In this document: positions 18,802 to 28,654 of the stretch, piece by piece | How the letters are laid out: the number at the start of each line of letters is the position of its first letter | Position numbering within the stretch: position 1 is the stretch's first letter | NCBI RefSeq assembly: GCF_019443405.1 | Contig: NZ_CP080376.1 | Span: 1,054,001-1,118,000 of the forward strand | Direction: 5' to 3' | Origin: Brevundimonas sp. PAMC22021 | GTDB taxonomy: Bacteria; Pseudomonadota; Alphaproteobacteria; Caulobacterales; Caulobacteraceae | DNA: 64,000 nt | Position numbers and translations under genes: made by a program | Notes under the pieces: generated by a model | Database searches by the model: none | Told to the model about the DNA's origin: nothing | Seen by the model: only the letters and a program-made list of their open reading frames with translations

Positions 18802-21800
18802 TCAGAAGCGGAAGCTGGCGCGGAGCAGCAGCGAATAGCGGACGTAGTCCTCCAGCATCTCGGCGTCGCCGGTCAACGACAGCATGCCCAACTCGTTGCC
18901 GACGTTGAGGCGGAATCCGAGGATCAGGCCGCCGCCCTCGATGCCTTCGGGATCGAGAGTGAAGCTGGGGCCGCCGCTGGCGAAGCGGGCGATGGTCTCG
19001 CCGGCGTCGTAGGAGATGTTCTGGCGATAGCCCACGCGCAGTTCCGGGCGCACCCAGCCGTCGCGGCCGAAGCCATAGCCTACGTTCATGGCCGCCACAG
19101 CCGAGAACATGTGGCCGTCGCGCTCGTCGATATCGAGATCGAAACCGTCGCCGCCGCCGCTCTCGGTGCGCGCGTCCTCGGTCAGGCCGAAGTATTCGAC
19201 GTAGGCCTCGGGTCTGATGTTCCAGCGACCGAAACGACGTTCGTAGGAGGCGCCACCAGCGGCGGCCACCGACCAGCCATGCCACTCGGACTCGTTGTTC
19301 AGATAAACGCCGTCGGCGACCAAAGAACGATCGGCGTTAAAGCTGGCGTAGCCTCCGGCGGCTCGCGCCCAGGTCGTCCAGTACTGGCCCTGCGCGCGCC
19401 AGTAGAGGCCGAGCTCCAGAAGATTGGCCGAGAGGACTTCCTCGGCCTGAGCCTCGGGGTCCTCGATGTCCGAAGAGGTAAAGGCCGCCGAGACGCCAAA
19501 GGCGCCCAGGCGCGTGCCGCGCTCGACGCCGCCGGCGACGCCGAAGCCCTCGGAGGTGAAGCCGTAGGAATCGGTGCGGTCCTTGTCGGCGTAGAAGTTG
19601 ATCTCCTGCACCCAGGCGCTGGTTTCGCCCGCCGCAGCCGAAGTGTTGCGGCCGGTCAGGGCGCGGGTCACCGCATCCACGCCGCTGGCCAGCGACATCA
19701 GCGGACCGCCCGAGTGATCGGGCAGCAGTTGTTCATAGGCGTTGATGAAGCCGTCGCGCGTGGTCTGACGCACGAACAGGTCCTGGAGCGTCTGGTTCTG
19801 CCCCAGCGCGCCATAAACGGCGTCGAAGGCGGAGGCCTCGACCGCGCCGAGCTGAGCCTCTTCGGCGGTGCGGCGACGAGCGTCGATATAGAGCCGGCCG
19901 GCCGCCGCATCGGCCGTGGCCGAGACAACATAGAGGTAGGGGGAGTTGTCCGTCAGGGCGGACTGATCCAGCGCGCCGACGTTCAGCGAGCCGGCCTGCA
20001 CCACCGTGAACCGCTCAGGCTCCTGCAGCAGCGAGGAGAAGCGCACGCCGAGCGCCGCGCCGTTTGCCAGGGTGGCGTTTCCACTGACGTTGAAACCGCT
20101 GGGGGCGCTCTGGGTGGGATCCACCGTCAGGATCAGCGCGCCGTCCGCGCCGACATTCAGGCTGGAGATGTTGGTCGCCGTGGTCTGGCTGGCCTGCAGC
20201 GTTCCGTTGGCGACGTTGAGGGCAAGGGCGCCGTCGGCATCGCGGATCGCGCCGGTCACGGCCCCGCCGCCAGTGATGTTCAGCGCATCGGCGCCGGCGC
20301 CGAAGCTGATGTCGCCGATCACCGTGCCGTTCTCGACGTTGAAGGTGTCAGCGCCTGAGCCGAGACGGACCTGACCGACGATGGTCGGTTCGGCGGCGTC
20401 CGGCACGCCGTCGCCGTCGGTGTCGGTCGCGGTGCTGCCGGTCGCGGCGCGCACGCCGAACTGGCGGACGGTGACGCCGCTGGTATTGGCGGCGAGGTCG
20501 AGTGCGATCTGCTGGCCGTCGACCGCCGTGGTGTCGGCGGTGTTGACCGTGCGGCCCGCGCCGATCGCGCCCGAGTTCGTGACAGAGGTCAGGCTGCCCG
20601 ACAGGTCGCGGACAGCGACGGAATCGCCGTGGTTGCCGGCGACCACGGCCGTGATGGCGCCGGAGTTGGTCAGGCTGCCGACGTTGGCGCCGGCGCCGAC
20701 CAAGACGCCCGCCGCAGTGTCTTTGCCGTCGCTGGTCACGGCGGACTGGATCGTTCCGGTGTTGATCAGGGCGGGCGCCGTGACGTTGGCCAAGGCCGAA
20801 ACGGCTGTGGCGTCGGCCTTCAGCGCCGACGCGGTGACGGTGCCCTCATTGCGGACGCCGCCGGCGATGGCGACAGCCTGTCCGCCGGCCACGCCCAACT
20901 GGATCCCACGGGCGTCCACATCGGCGTAGATGCCGCTGGCGGTGACGGTTCCCCGGTTTATCAGGCCATAGGCGCTGTCGCCAGCGCCCGCCGCGCCGAG
21001 GCTGACGACCTGGCTGGTGGAGCCGATCTGCAGGGCGGGGGCGCCGCCCAGAGAGGTCAGCGCCGCCGTGCCTTCGCTGGCGTCCAAGATGCCGTCGCCA
21101 TCGCGATCGGTGTCGTTGCGGTTGATCGTGCCATCACGATCGTCGTCCTCGTCGCCGTTCTTGACGCTGTCGCCGTCGTCGTCACCCTCAAGGCCGCCCG
21201 TGCCGTAAGCCGGGGCGCGGTCCAGCACCACGCCGCGTACGGCGTTGCCGGCGATCGCAACCGCCGGGCCGCCCTGCAGCAGGTCGTCGGCGTCGAGGTC
21301 TTCAAGATACAGAAGCTCGTTGGTGACCGTGCCGGTTGTCGGCCTAGCGGGGGGCGGCGTCGTGTAGCGGTAGCCCGTTGCGCTGATCGTGCCCTGAATT
21401 TTGACCTGGCCGCCGGTGTCGCCTTCCAGCGACACGGCCGTCGCGCCGCCGCCCGTCGCCGTGACGGCGCCGAGAACGTCCACATTGCCGCTGACGTCGC
21501 CGACGGTGCGGACGCCATAGCTGCCGTCGCCGAGCGTGGTGATGGTGCCCAGGTTCTGCAACGAGCCGTTCAGCGGCGCACCGACATAGACGCCGCCGCT
21601 CTGATTGCCCTCGACCGAGATGGTCGCGCCGGTCTCGATCCGAACGTCGCCAGTGAGAGGCGCCACGCCCACGACGCGCACGCCATAACGGTCCGTGCCC
21701 GCCGCGAACGGTCCGTCGAGGTCGCCGTCGCTGTCGGTGTCCTTGTAATCGGCCTGATTGATCGAATCGGTGATGTTGATCGCGCCGCCGACCAGCACCG

Positions 21801-22098
21801 AGCCCGAGTTGCCGCCATTGGCGAGCACGCCGGTCGCGCCGTCGGCCGCATTGGTCATGGTGACCGAGCCGCCATTGTCGATATCGACCGTGTGGCTCGA
21901 GTTCAGCGTCACGGCCGCGCCGCTGGTTACCGCGACGGACCCGCCGCTGGCGATGCGCACTGCATCTGGAGCGGTGCCCGTGGCCGTGGCCGTCGCAATG
22001 GGCGTGGTGCGCGCGGTCGAGATCACCTGTTGGGCGTGAGCGCCGGCGGCGACGGTCAGAGGAGCGATCGCGGCCGCGGTCGCAAGCAAGATACGCAT
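18802..22098 (-). CDS. Large autotransporter (type Va) with acidic calcium-type repeats
   Basis: This 1098-residue protein has a signal peptide (LLATAAAIAPLTVAAGAHAQ), a long Gly/Ala/Thr/Asn-rich passenger of repeated short beta-strands typical of a right-handed beta-helix, and a C-terminal beta-barrel of about 280 residues (from about 819) ending in the outer-membrane signature SFRF. Three acidic segments of the DxDxDG type (about residues 117-127, 302-342 and 556-569) interrupt the passenger and look like calcium-binding thrombospondin type 3 or dockerin-like loops. The function is probably surface adhesion or exposure, but no enzymatic domain is visible. The ATG at 22098 is set by the signal peptide; the longer open frame upstream is antisense to a glycosyltransferase. 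Confidence 0.88.
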   Translation of the reverse strand: MRILLATAAAIAPLTVAAGAHAQQVISTARTTPIATATATGTAPDAVRIASGGSVAVTSGAAVTLNSSHTVDIDNGGSVTMTNAADGATGVLANGGNSGSVLVGGAINITDSINQADYKDTDSDGDLDGPFAAGTDRYGVRVVGVAPLTGDVRIETGATISVEGNQSGGVYVGAPLNGSLQNLGTITTLGDGSYGVRTVGDVSGNVDVLGAVTATGGGATAVSLEGDTGGQVKIQGTISATGYRYTTPPPARPTTGTVTNELLYLEDLDADDLLQGGPAVAIAGNAVRGVVLDRAPAYGTGGLEGDDDGDSVKNGDEDDDRDGTINRNDTDRDGDGILDASEGTAALTSLGGAPALQIGSTSQVVSLGAAGAGDSAYGLINRGTVTASGIYADVDARGIQLGVAGGQAVAIAGGVRNEGTVTASALKADATAVSALANVTAPALINTGTIQSAVTSDGKDTAAGVLVGAGANVGSLTNSGAITAVVAGNHGDSVAVRDLSGSLTSVTNSGAIGAGRTVNTADTTAVDGQQIALDLAANTSGVTVRQFGVRAATGSTATDTDGDGVPDAAEPTIVGQVRLGSGADTFNVENGTVIGDISFGAGADALNITGGGAVTGAIRDADGALALNVANGTLQASQTTATNISSLNVGADGALILTVDPTQSAPSGFNVSGNATLANGAALGVRFSSLLQEPERFTVVQAGSLNVGALDQSALTDNSPYLYVVSATADAAAGRLYIDARRRTAEEAQLGAVEASAFDAVYGALGQNQTLQDLFVRQTTRDGFINAYEQLLPDHSGGPLMSLASGVDAVTRALTGRNTSAAAGETSAWVQEINFYADKDRTDSYGFTSEGFGVAGGVERGTRLGAFGVSAAFTSSDIEDPEAQAEEVLSANLLELGLYWRAQGQYWTTWARAAGGYASFNADRSLVADGVYLNNESEWHGWSVAAAGGASYERRFGRWNIRPEAYVEYFGLTEDARTESGGGDGFDLDIDERDGHMFSAVAAMNVGYGFGRDGWVRPELRVGYRQNISYDAGETIARFASGGPSFTLDPEGIEGGGLILGFRLNVGNELGMLSLTGDAEMLEDYVRYSLLLRASFRF

Positions 22099-22329
22099 TC
22101 GGACAGAACCCCTGGTGACGCGCACGGACGTGGGCGACCCTCTAACAGGGTCCGGTCCGCCATGCCCCAAGTTTCTCGAATTTGAGGCGATTGCAAGGCG
22201 TGGTCTCGCCTCTTGAGCTTGGCTCTGGCTCGGCCTATCCGCCTGCAGATGACGGCTCGACGCACCCCCCGACGCATCCAAATTCCGGCTCAGCACGTTG
22301 CTGAGCCCGCGACCGCCGAGGGCCTGACG

Positions 22330-23580
22330 ATGAGCATGATCGACACCGACGTTCAGGAGAGCGAGCTGCGGCTGATTCCCGGGCTGGACGAAGAAGTGTC
22401 GGAGACGCTGAGGCGAGTGAAGGCGTCGGCCGCCGATCCCCGCCCACGGCTCGTGGACACCACCATGCTGTATGCACCCCGATCCGGAGGGGTGAAGCGA
22501 TATCTGATGTCGAAAAAGGCCTGGCTCGCCGACCACCGGCCAGGCGTGGCTCATTCGCTGGTGGTCCCGGGCGCGCGTCACGATCCGGGCGCTGACGGAA
22601 TCATCAAGCTGCGCGCGACCAAGCTGCCGTTCGGCGACGGCTATCGCTGGCCCAGTTCGGTCAAGCGGTGGGGCGCGTGGCTCGCCTCGACCCGGCCGTC
22701 GATCATTGAGGCGGGCGACCCCTATACGCCGGGTCAGGCCGCGATCGAGGCGGGCCAGAGGGCGGGGTGTCCCGTGGTCGGCTTTTGCCATTCCGATCCG
22801 GCAGGCTTGGCTGCGCTGCACTTTGGCGAATGGGCCAAGAAGCCGGTCGAGAAGCGCTGGGCGCGGCTGTTCTCCCAGTTTGACCGTGTCGTGTCGCCGA
22901 GCCGATTCATCGCCCAGCGACTGGAAGAGGCCGGCGTCGAGAACATCGTGATCCGTCCACTGGGGGTGGAGATCGACACCTTCCACCCCGGCCGACGCGA
23001 CCGCGACTGGCTGCTGAAGAAGCTTGGGCTGGGCGCGGATGCCCGCCTGCTGTGCTTCGCCGGGCGACCCGCCAAAGAGAAGAACATCGATGTGCTGATC
23101 GAGGCGGTCCAGAAGCTGGGCGCGCCCTATCACCTGGTGCTGGTCGGCGCCGGGACCGGCATGCCGCCCGAGGATCGGGTGATCGCCCTGCCGTACGAGA
23201 GAGACCCCAAGGCGGTGGCGCGGATCATCGCCAGCTGCGACGCCTTCGTGCATGCCAACGACAAGGAGCCGTTCGGCCTGATCGTGCTGGAGGCCATGGC
23301 CTGCGGAAGGCCCGTCGTCGGGGTCAACGCCGGCGGCGTGGCCGAGACGGTCACGGCTGACGTCGGGCAGCTGGCCGCCTCCGCCGATCCCGCGCAATAC
23401 GCCGAGGCCGTCGAGGCCCTGTTCCAGCGCGACATCGAGGCCGTCGGTCAGGCAGCGCGCATCCACACCGTTGAACAGTTCGCCTGGAGCCGCGTGTTCG
23501 AGGACCTGTGCATGGTCTACGGCGACCTGACGGGTGAGGCGGCGTTCGTGCAGCCGGACGGCGACTGGGCGGTCCACTGA
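22330..23580 (+). CDS. Glycosyltransferase family 4-like protein
   Basis: This 416-residue GT-B enzyme has a glycosyltransferase-4 N-terminal half (TMLYAPRSGGVKRYLMSKKAWL) and a group 1 C-terminal half with FAGRPAKEKNIDVLIEA and the donor-binding E-x7-E motif EPFGLIVLEAMACGRPVVG. It transfers a sugar from a nucleotide donor, acceptor unknown; there is no membrane helix. I chose the ATG at 22330, though earlier in-frame starts exist. It is divergent from the autotransporter gene, 231 bases away, and is not part of a polysaccharide cluster in this window. Confidence 0.87.
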   Translation: MSMIDTDVQESELRLIPGLDEEVSETLRRVKASAADPRPRLVDTTMLYAPRSGGVKRYLMSKKAWLADHRPGVAHSLVVPGARHDPGADGIIKLRATKLPFGDGYRWPSSVKRWGAWLASTRPSIIEAGDPYTPGQAAIEAGQRAGCPVVGFCHSDPAGLAALHFGEWAKKPVEKRWARLFSQFDRVVSPSRFIAQRLEEAGVENIVIRPLGVEIDTFHPGRRDRDWLLKKLGLGADARLLCFAGRPAKEKNIDVLIEAVQKLGAPYHLVLVGAGTGMPPEDRVIALPYERDPKAVARIIASCDAFVHANDKEPFGLIVLEAMACGRPVVGVNAGGVAETVTADVGQLAASADPAQYAEAVEALFQRDIEAVGQAARIHTVEQFAWSRVFEDLCMVYGDLTGEAAFVQPDGDWAVH

Positions 23581-23625
23581 ACGCCCGTATGCCGTCAGCA
23601 GATTAGAGAGGTAAGGAGAGGGGCT

Positions 23626-23660
23626 GCGCCACTTCTTCCCGCAATCAGGAGAAGTGGCGC
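23626..23660 (-). other. Trailer hairpin overlapping the 3' end of tRNA-Asp copy 1
   Basis: An 11-base perfect inverted repeat (GCGCCACTTCT and AGAAGTGGCGC, 13 bases apart) includes the last bases of the tRNA acceptor arm and CCA. No T-run follows, so it is either a weak terminator or a processing structure. Confidence 0.6.
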
Positions 23661-23731
23661 GAGTGACGGGGCTCGAACCCGCGACCTCCGGCGTGACAGG
23701 CCGGCACTCTAACCAACTGAGCTACACCCGC
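23655..23731 (-). tRNA. tRNA-Asp (anticodon GTC), copy 1
   Basis: This 77-base minus-strand gene folds with acceptor GCGGGTG/CACTCGC, D-arm AGCTCAGTTGGTTAGAG, anticodon loop CTGTCAC with GTC, T-arm TTCGAGC, and an encoded CCA. It is identical base for base to the second copy 82 bases away, and both are probably made from one precursor. Confidence 0.97.
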
Positions 23732-23785
23732 ATACCCGGTCGAAACTTTTGAGCTGTTTCGAAAGCTGTCTTGGAAAAGGCGGTT

Positions 23786-23818
23786 GCGCCACTCTTCTAT
23801 CTCTAGAGAGAGTGGCGC
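23786..23818 (-). other. Trailer hairpin overlapping the 3' end of tRNA-Asp copy 2
   Basis: A 10-base perfect inverted repeat (GCGCCACTCT and AGAGTGGCGC) again includes the tRNA 3' end. It resembles the copy 1 hairpin in the tRNA half but differs in the loop. Confidence 0.6.
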
Positions 23819-23889
23819 GAGTGACGGGGCTCGAACCCGCGACCTCCGGCGTGACAGGCCGGCACTCTAACCAACTGAGCTACACCCGC
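23813..23889 (-). tRNA. tRNA-Asp (anticodon GTC), copy 2
   Basis: This 77-base gene is identical to the first copy, with CCA encoded. Reading the minus strand it comes first, downstream of a promoter-like element at 23932-23960. Confidence 0.97.
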
Positions 23890-23931
23890 ATTTCCCACAC
23901 CGTTGCGCTGGTGCGCCGCGGCGAGGGGCGT

Positions 23932-23960
23932 CGTTTAGGTCGGCTGGTCAGGCGCGTCAA
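23932..23960 (-). promoter_or_regulatory. Candidate promoter of the tRNA-Asp pair
   Basis: On the minus strand TTGACG and TAAACG are separated by 17 bases. The -35 is a full consensus match and the element lies 43 bases before the first tRNA-Asp. Confidence 0.55.
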
Positions 23961-23986
23961 GCGGGCTTTCGGCGGAAATGGCGTTG

Positions 23987-25603
23987 TCAGCGCACGGGCG
24001 CGACGGCCGCCGGCTGTGGCGGCGTGTCAGGTCCCAGAAGTCCGCCGTCGGCGGGCGCCTGGCCGGCCACGGCGGGCGGCGGCGGCTCGTAATGCACGCC
24101 CACGCCCGGCCCCAGCGGCAGGTCCAGCGCGACCCAGGCCGCAACCATCATCAGGCCGGCGACCAGGAAGGCGGCGGCGTAAGGCAGCATGGTCGCCATC
24201 AGCGAGCCCAGGCCGAATCGCGGGTCCCACCGCTGGGCGAAGGTCAGGATCAGCGGGAAGTAGCTCATCAGGGGCGTGGCGATGTTGGTGACCGAATCAC
24301 CCATGCGGTAGGCGGCCGTGGTCATCTCCGGCGAGATGCCCAGCAGCATGAACATCGGCACGACGATGGGCGCCAGCGCCGACCATTTCGCCGAGGCCGA
24401 GCCGATGAACAGGTCGAAGACGCAGGAGACCAGAACCACGCTGATCAACAGCAGCGGCGTCGGCAGGGCGACCTGCTGAAGGGCTGCGGCCGCGTTCACC
24501 GCCAGGATCGGTCCCAATCCCGACCAGTTGAACATGGCCACGAAATGCGCGGCGAAGAAGGCCAGCACGATGTAGGGCGCGAGCTGCGAAATGCCTTCGC
24601 CCATCATCCGCACCAGGTCGCGGTGCGAGCGGATCGAGCCGGAGCCGGCTCCGAAGGCCGCCCCGGTGGCGAAGAAGGTGATGGCGAAGAAGGCGACCAG
24701 CGAACGGTACAGCGGGTTGAAGCGCTGGGCCGGCTCGGCCTCGGGATCGACGAAGGGCGAAGCGGGCAGGGCGGTGATCAGCGCCCACAGTGCGATCATG
24801 GCCAGGATCGTCAGACCGGCCCAAAGCAGGCCTCGCTTCTCCATCGCGGACAGGGGCTGCTTCTCCGACGGCTCGGCCGGCGCGCTGGAGGCGGGTGACC
24901 AGGGGCCCAGACGCGGCTCGATGATGCGGTCGGTGATGAACCAGACGACGGGGGTGAAGACGATCACGACGCCGACGATGAAGAACCAGTTGCCGGCGAT
25001 GTTCACCGAATAGGACGGGTCGATCAGGTGCGCGGCCGGCTCGGTGATGCCCAGGATCAGCGCATCGCTGGCGCCCGGGAACAGGTTGCCGGCATATCCG
25101 CCCGAAACCGCCGCGAAACCGGCGGCCAGCCCCGCCAGCGGATGCCGCCCAGCCGCTGCGAAGATCACGGCCGCCAACGGAATCACCACTACGTATGAGG
25201 CGTCGGACGCGTGGTGCGACACCATGCCGGTGATCACCACGACCGGCGTAAGGATGGCGCGCGGCGCGTTCAGCAGGGCGCCGCGGATGGCGGTGGCGAA
25301 CAGGCCGGTGCGCTCCGCGACCGAGGCACCATAGATGATGGTGATAACGATGCCGAGAGGCGGAAACTCCGCCAGCGTCTTCGGCATGCCGATGATCAGC
25401 CGCTCCAGGTTCTCGGGTGACAACAGGCTCTGGGCCGTCAGCACCTCGTTGGTTACCGGATTGATTGCCGACCAGTCCAGCGCCGCGCCGACCAGGCTGA
25501 GGCCGATCAGCCCCAGGATGAGCCAGAGGAACAGGAAGACCGGATCGGGCAGGCGGTTGCCGAACCGTTCGATGCCGTTCAGGACGCGGCTGGCCAGCCC
25601 CAT
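23987..25603 (-). CDS. AbgT-family transporter
   Basis: This 538-residue inner-membrane protein has about 11-13 hydrophobic helices and begins RFGNRLPDPVFLFLWLILG, the usual AbgT start. It also has the conserved SHHASDASYVVVIPLAA and GSASAKWSALAPIVVPMF segments. AbgT proteins import p-aminobenzoyl-glutamate or export sulfonamides and p-aminobenzoate; which applies here is unknown. No peptidase genes (abgAB) lie nearby. It is divergent from the complex I operon, with 204 bases between starts. Confidence 0.92.
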   Translation of the reverse strand: MGLASRVLNGIERFGNRLPDPVFLFLWLILGLIGLSLVGAALDWSAINPVTNEVLTAQSLLSPENLERLIIGMPKTLAEFPPLGIVITIIYGASVAERTGLFATAIRGALLNAPRAILTPVVVITGMVSHHASDASYVVVIPLAAVIFAAAGRHPLAGLAAGFAAVSGGYAGNLFPGASDALILGITEPAAHLIDPSYSVNIAGNWFFIVGVVIVFTPVVWFITDRIIEPRLGPWSPASSAPAEPSEKQPLSAMEKRGLLWAGLTILAMIALWALITALPASPFVDPEAEPAQRFNPLYRSLVAFFAITFFATGAAFGAGSGSIRSHRDLVRMMGEGISQLAPYIVLAFFAAHFVAMFNWSGLGPILAVNAAAALQQVALPTPLLLISVVLVSCVFDLFIGSASAKWSALAPIVVPMFMLLGISPEMTTAAYRMGDSVTNIATPLMSYFPLILTFAQRWDPRFGLGSLMATMLPYAAAFLVAGLMMVAAWVALDLPLGPGVGVHYEPPPPAVAGQAPADGGLLGPDTPPQPAAVAPVR

Positions 25604-25735
25604 GAGCGATAATCCCTTGTGAAAACCCCACGTTCATAGGCCGCAAGTGGGAGGGTGCGGGCAAGCGCCGCCCCTGCGACAAAGGCGCGCTATGCTGCGA
25701 GCCATTCTCAACAAAAACCTTTAGTTCGCTGGGGT

Positions 25736-25764
25736 TTGAACCGCGCGAACGATGGGTCTAAGAA
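25736..25764 (+). promoter_or_regulatory. Candidate promoter of the nuo operon
   Basis: TTGAAC and TAAGAA are separated by 17 bases, 43 bases before the nuoA start, in the only sizeable gap upstream of the operon. Confidence 0.45.
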
Positions 25765-25807
25765 GCGCCGAATCCCGCCTCTCCCCCTGGCGGGCGAGGC
25801 CTCCGGA

Positions 25808-26185
25808 ATGAACGAATTTCTCCTCGAATATCTCGCGACCATCATCTTCGCGGGTGTGGCGCTGCTGATCGGCGTGCTGTTCGTCGTGCTGCCGCTTGTG
25901 CTGGCGCCGAAGAACCCGGACACCGAGAAGCTGTCGGCCTATGAGTGCGGCTTCAACGCCTTTGACGATGCGCGCATGAAGTTCGACGTGCGCTTCTACC
26001 TGGTGTCGATCCTGTTCATCATCTTCGACCTGGAAGTGGCCTTCCTGTTCCCATGGGCGGTGTCGATGTTCGACCTGGCGCGCGGCGAGATGATCTTCGC
26101 CTTCTGGTCGATGATGGCGTTTCTGGGCGTCCTGACGGTCGGCTTTATCTACGAATGGAAGAAGGGAGCCCTGGAATGGGAGTGA
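25808..26185 (+). CDS. nuoA: NADH-quinone oxidoreductase subunit A
   Basis: This 125-residue membrane subunit of complex I has three transmembrane helices and the conserved loop [22 protein letters not shown], here cited as KLSAYECG and [15 protein letters not shown]. The loop lies near the quinone tunnel. The ATG at 25808 gives the standard N-terminus; an upstream frame adds unrelated residues. It is the first gene of a 17-gene run (nuoA-N with three extra genes). It overlaps nuoB by 10 bases. Confidence 0.96.
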   Translation: MNEFLLEYLATIIFAGVALLIGVLFVVLPLVLAPKNPDTEKLSAYECGFNAFDDARMKFDVRFYLVSILFIIFDLEVAFLFPWAVSMFDLARGEMIFAFWSMMAFLGVLTVGFIYEWKKGALEWE

Positions 26186-26754
26186 TCGCGCCTTCCAGCC
26201 CGCTGATCCCCGCCGGTTCCGGCGCACGGTCGACCGTCGAGGGTTACGACCCCGCCATCCACGACAAGTTCTTCGAGCAGGTGAATACCGAGCTGGGCGA
26301 ACGGGGCTTTCTGGTCTCCAGCCTGGACGACGTGATCAACTGGTCGCGAACGGGTTCGCTGATGTGGATGACCTTCGGCCTGGCGTGCTGCGCCGTCGAA
26401 ATGATCCAGATGTCGATGCCGCGCTATGACGTGGAGCGGTTCGGCATGGCGCCGCGCGCCAGCCCGCGCCAGTCGGACCTGATGATCGTCGCCGGCACCC
26501 TGACCAACAAGATGGCCGCGCCCCTGCGCAAGGTCTACGACCAGATGCCGGACCCGCGCTACGTGGTCTCGATGGGCAGCTGCGCCAACGGCGGCGGGTA
26601 CTACCACTACAGCTACAGCGTCGTTCGCGGTTGCGACCGCGTGGTGCCGGTGGATGTCTACGTGCCCGGGTGCCCGCCGACGGCGGAGGGGCTGCTGTAC
26701 GGGCTGCTGCAGCTGCAGAAGAAGATCCGGCGGACGGGGACGATCGAGCGATGA
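26176..26754 (+). CDS. nuoB: NADH-quinone oxidoreductase subunit B
   Basis: This 192-residue peripheral subunit carries the terminal N2 4Fe-4S cluster that reduces quinone. The ligands are the adjacent cysteines in GLACCAVEM, the cysteine in GSCANGGG and that in VPGCPPT. The ATG at 26176 has AGGGAG 7 bases upstream; a GTG at 26182 overlapping the nuoA stop is a possible alternative that removes two residues. It overlaps nuoC by ATGA. Confidence 0.97.
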   Translation: MGVIAPSSPLIPAGSGARSTVEGYDPAIHDKFFEQVNTELGERGFLVSSLDDVINWSRTGSLMWMTFGLACCAVEMIQMSMPRYDVERFGMAPRASPRQSDLMIVAGTLTNKMAAPLRKVYDQMPDPRYVVSMGSCANGGGYYHYSYSVVRGCDRVVPVDVYVPGCPPTAEGLLYGLLQLQKKIRRTGTIER

Positions 26755-27374
26755 CCTCTCTCGCAGTTCAGGCCGAACAGGAGACGCTGCTGACGCCGCT
26801 GGGCGCCGAGCTGGTGGGTGCGCTGGGCGTCGAGGCGCAGGTGGCGTTCGGCGAACTGACGCTGGTCGCGCCGCGCGAGCGGATCGCCGAGGTGCTGCTG
26901 GGCCTGCGAGACCGCTTCGGGTTCCAGCAGCTGCTGGACCTGTGCGGCGTCGACTATCCGGACCGGCGCGAGCGGTTCGAGGTGGTCTACCATCTGCTGT
27001 CGATGACCCGGAACACGCGCGTGCGGGTCAAGGTCTCGACCGACGAGGTGAAGCCCGTGCCGACCGCCGTCGAGGTGTATCCGGCCGCCGGCTGGTTCGA
27101 GCGTGAGGCGTTTGACATGTACGGCATGCTGTTCGAGGGCAATCCGGACATGCGCCGACTGCTGACGGACTACGGCTTCGAGGGGCATCCGCTGCGCAAG
27201 GACTTCCCCATGACCGGCTATGTCGAGGTCCGCTACGACGAAGAGCAGAAGCGCGTCGTCTACGAACCCGTCAAGCTGACGCAGGAGTTCCGCCAGTTCG
27301 ACTTCCTGTCGCCGTGGGAAGGCGCGGAGTATCCGGCGCCCGTGCTGCCCGGCGACGAAAAGGCTGCCCGCTGA
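26751..27374 (+). CDS. nuoC: NADH-quinone oxidoreductase subunit C
   Basis: This 207-residue subunit of the complex I peripheral arm (30 kDa family) has the signature [20 protein letters not shown] and [18 protein letters not shown]. It contacts NuoD and lines the connecting module. NuoC and NuoD are separate genes here, as in alphaproteobacteria and mitochondria, not fused as in E. coli. It starts inside the nuoB stop and overlaps nuoD by one base (TGATG). Confidence 0.97.
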   Translation: MTSLAVQAEQETLLTPLGAELVGALGVEAQVAFGELTLVAPRERIAEVLLGLRDRFGFQQLLDLCGVDYPDRRERFEVVYHLLSMTRNTRVRVKVSTDEVKPVPTAVEVYPAAGWFEREAFDMYGMLFEGNPDMRRLLTDYGFEGHPLRKDFPMTGYVEVRYDEEQKRVVYEPVKLTQEFRQFDFLSPWEGAEYPAPVLPGDEKAAR

Positions 27375-28654
27375 TGGCCGACGATCTTCATCCCGTGAAC
27401 CGCCCGCAAGAGCGGCCTCTGGCAGGAACCGACACCCAGGTGTTCGACGACGGCCTGACCGATCACGCGCGGGCGATGGACGACCGCAAGTTCACCATCA
27501 ACTTCGGCCCTCAACACCCGGCCGCGCACGGCGTGCTGCGCCTGGTGCTGGAGCTGGACGGCGAGATCGTGGAGAGGGTCGACCCGCACATCGGCCTGCT
27601 GCATCGCGGCACCGAAAAGCTGATGGAGTCGCGGACCTATCTGCAGAACGTGCCCTATCTGGACCGGCTGGACTACGTCTCGCCGATGAACCAGGAGCAC
27701 GCCTTCTGCCTGGCGATCGAGCGGCTGCTGGGCCTGGAGGTGCCTTACCGGGCGCAGCTGATCCGGGTGCTGTATTCTGAGATCGGCCGCATCCTGTCGC
27801 ACATGCTGAACGTGACGACCCAGGCCATGGACGTCGGCGCGCTGACGCCGCCGCTCTGGGGCTTCGAGGAACGCGAAAAGCTGATGGTGTTCTATGAGCG
27901 GGCCTCCGGCGCCCGCCTGCACGCCAACTATTTCCGCCCGGGCGGGGTCCACCAGGACCTGTCGCCGGACCTGATCGACGACATCGGCCGCTGGTGCGCC
28001 GAGTTCCCGGCTGCGCTGAAGGACATCGAGGCGCTGGTCACCGAGAACCGCATCTTCAAGCAGCGCAACGTCGATATCGGCGTGGTGTCCAAGAAGGACG
28101 CCTTGGACTGGGCCTTCACCGGCGTGATGCTGCGCGGCTCCAACGTCGCCTGGGACCTGCGCAAGTCGCAGCCCTACGAGTGCTACGCCGAGATGGAATT
28201 CGACGTGGTGGTCGGCAAGAACGGCGACTGCTGGGATCGCTATCTGGTTCGCGTCGAGGAGATGAAGCAGTCGGTGCGCATCATGGAGCAGTGCATCCAC
28301 AAGCTGCGCAACTGCCCCGGCGCGCCGGTCCTGGCCGAGGACAACAAGATCACCCCGCCTCGCCGCGGCGAGATGAAGCGGTCGATGGAATCGCTGATCC
28401 ACCACTTCAAGCTCTACACAGAGGGCTTCCGCACGCCGGAAGGCGAGGTGTTCGCCTCGGTCGAGGCGCCCAAAGGCGAGTTCGGCGTCTATCTGGTGTC
28501 GGACGGCACCAACAAGCCGTACCGGGTCAAGATCTCGGCGCCCGGCTATCGTCACCTGCAGGCGATGGACTGGATGAACCGCGGCCACCAGCTGGCCGAC
28601 GTGTCCGCCATCCTCGGCTCGCTCGACATCGTTTTCGGAGAAGTGGACCGATGA
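27374..28654 (+). CDS. nuoD: NADH-quinone oxidoreductase subunit D
   Basis: This 426-residue 49-kDa-type subunit forms the quinone-binding pocket with NuoB. It has the signature [20 protein letters not shown] and [14 protein letters not shown] near the N-terminus and ends with DIVFGEVDR, as the family does. The length is slightly above average owing to an N-terminal extension of about 30 residues. The gene overlaps both neighbours. Confidence 0.97.
   Translation: MADDLHPVNRPQERPLAGTDTQVFDDGLTDHARAMDDRKFTINFGPQHPAAHGVLRLVLELDGEIVERVDPHIGLLHRGTEKLMESRTYLQNVPYLDRLDYVSPMNQEHAFCLAIERLLGLEVPYRAQLIRVLYSEIGRILSHMLNVTTQAMDVGALTPPLWGFEEREKLMVFYERASGARLHANYFRPGGVHQDLSPDLIDDIGRWCAEFPAALKDIEALVTENRIFKQRNVDIGVVSKKDALDWAFTGVMLRGSNVAWDLRKSQPYECYAEMEFDVVVGKNGDCWDRYLVRVEEMKQSVRIMEQCIHKLRNCPGAPVLAEDNKITPPRRGEMKRSMESLIHHFKLYTEGFRTPEGEVFASVEAPKGEFGVYLVSDGTNKPYRVKISAPGYRHLQAMDWMNRGHQLADVSAILGSLDIVFGEVDR

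Noticed and set aside
22099..23577. N-terminal extension of the autotransporter gene by about 490 codons
   Set aside because: The extension is antisense to the glycosyltransferase gene, and a clean signal peptide begins at the ATG at 22098.
23626..23889. Repeated segments that could be read as a CRISPR or att-site duplication
   Set aside because: The two repeats are complete, identical tRNA-Asp genes on the same strand with no spacers of uniform size, integrase gene or cas genes.
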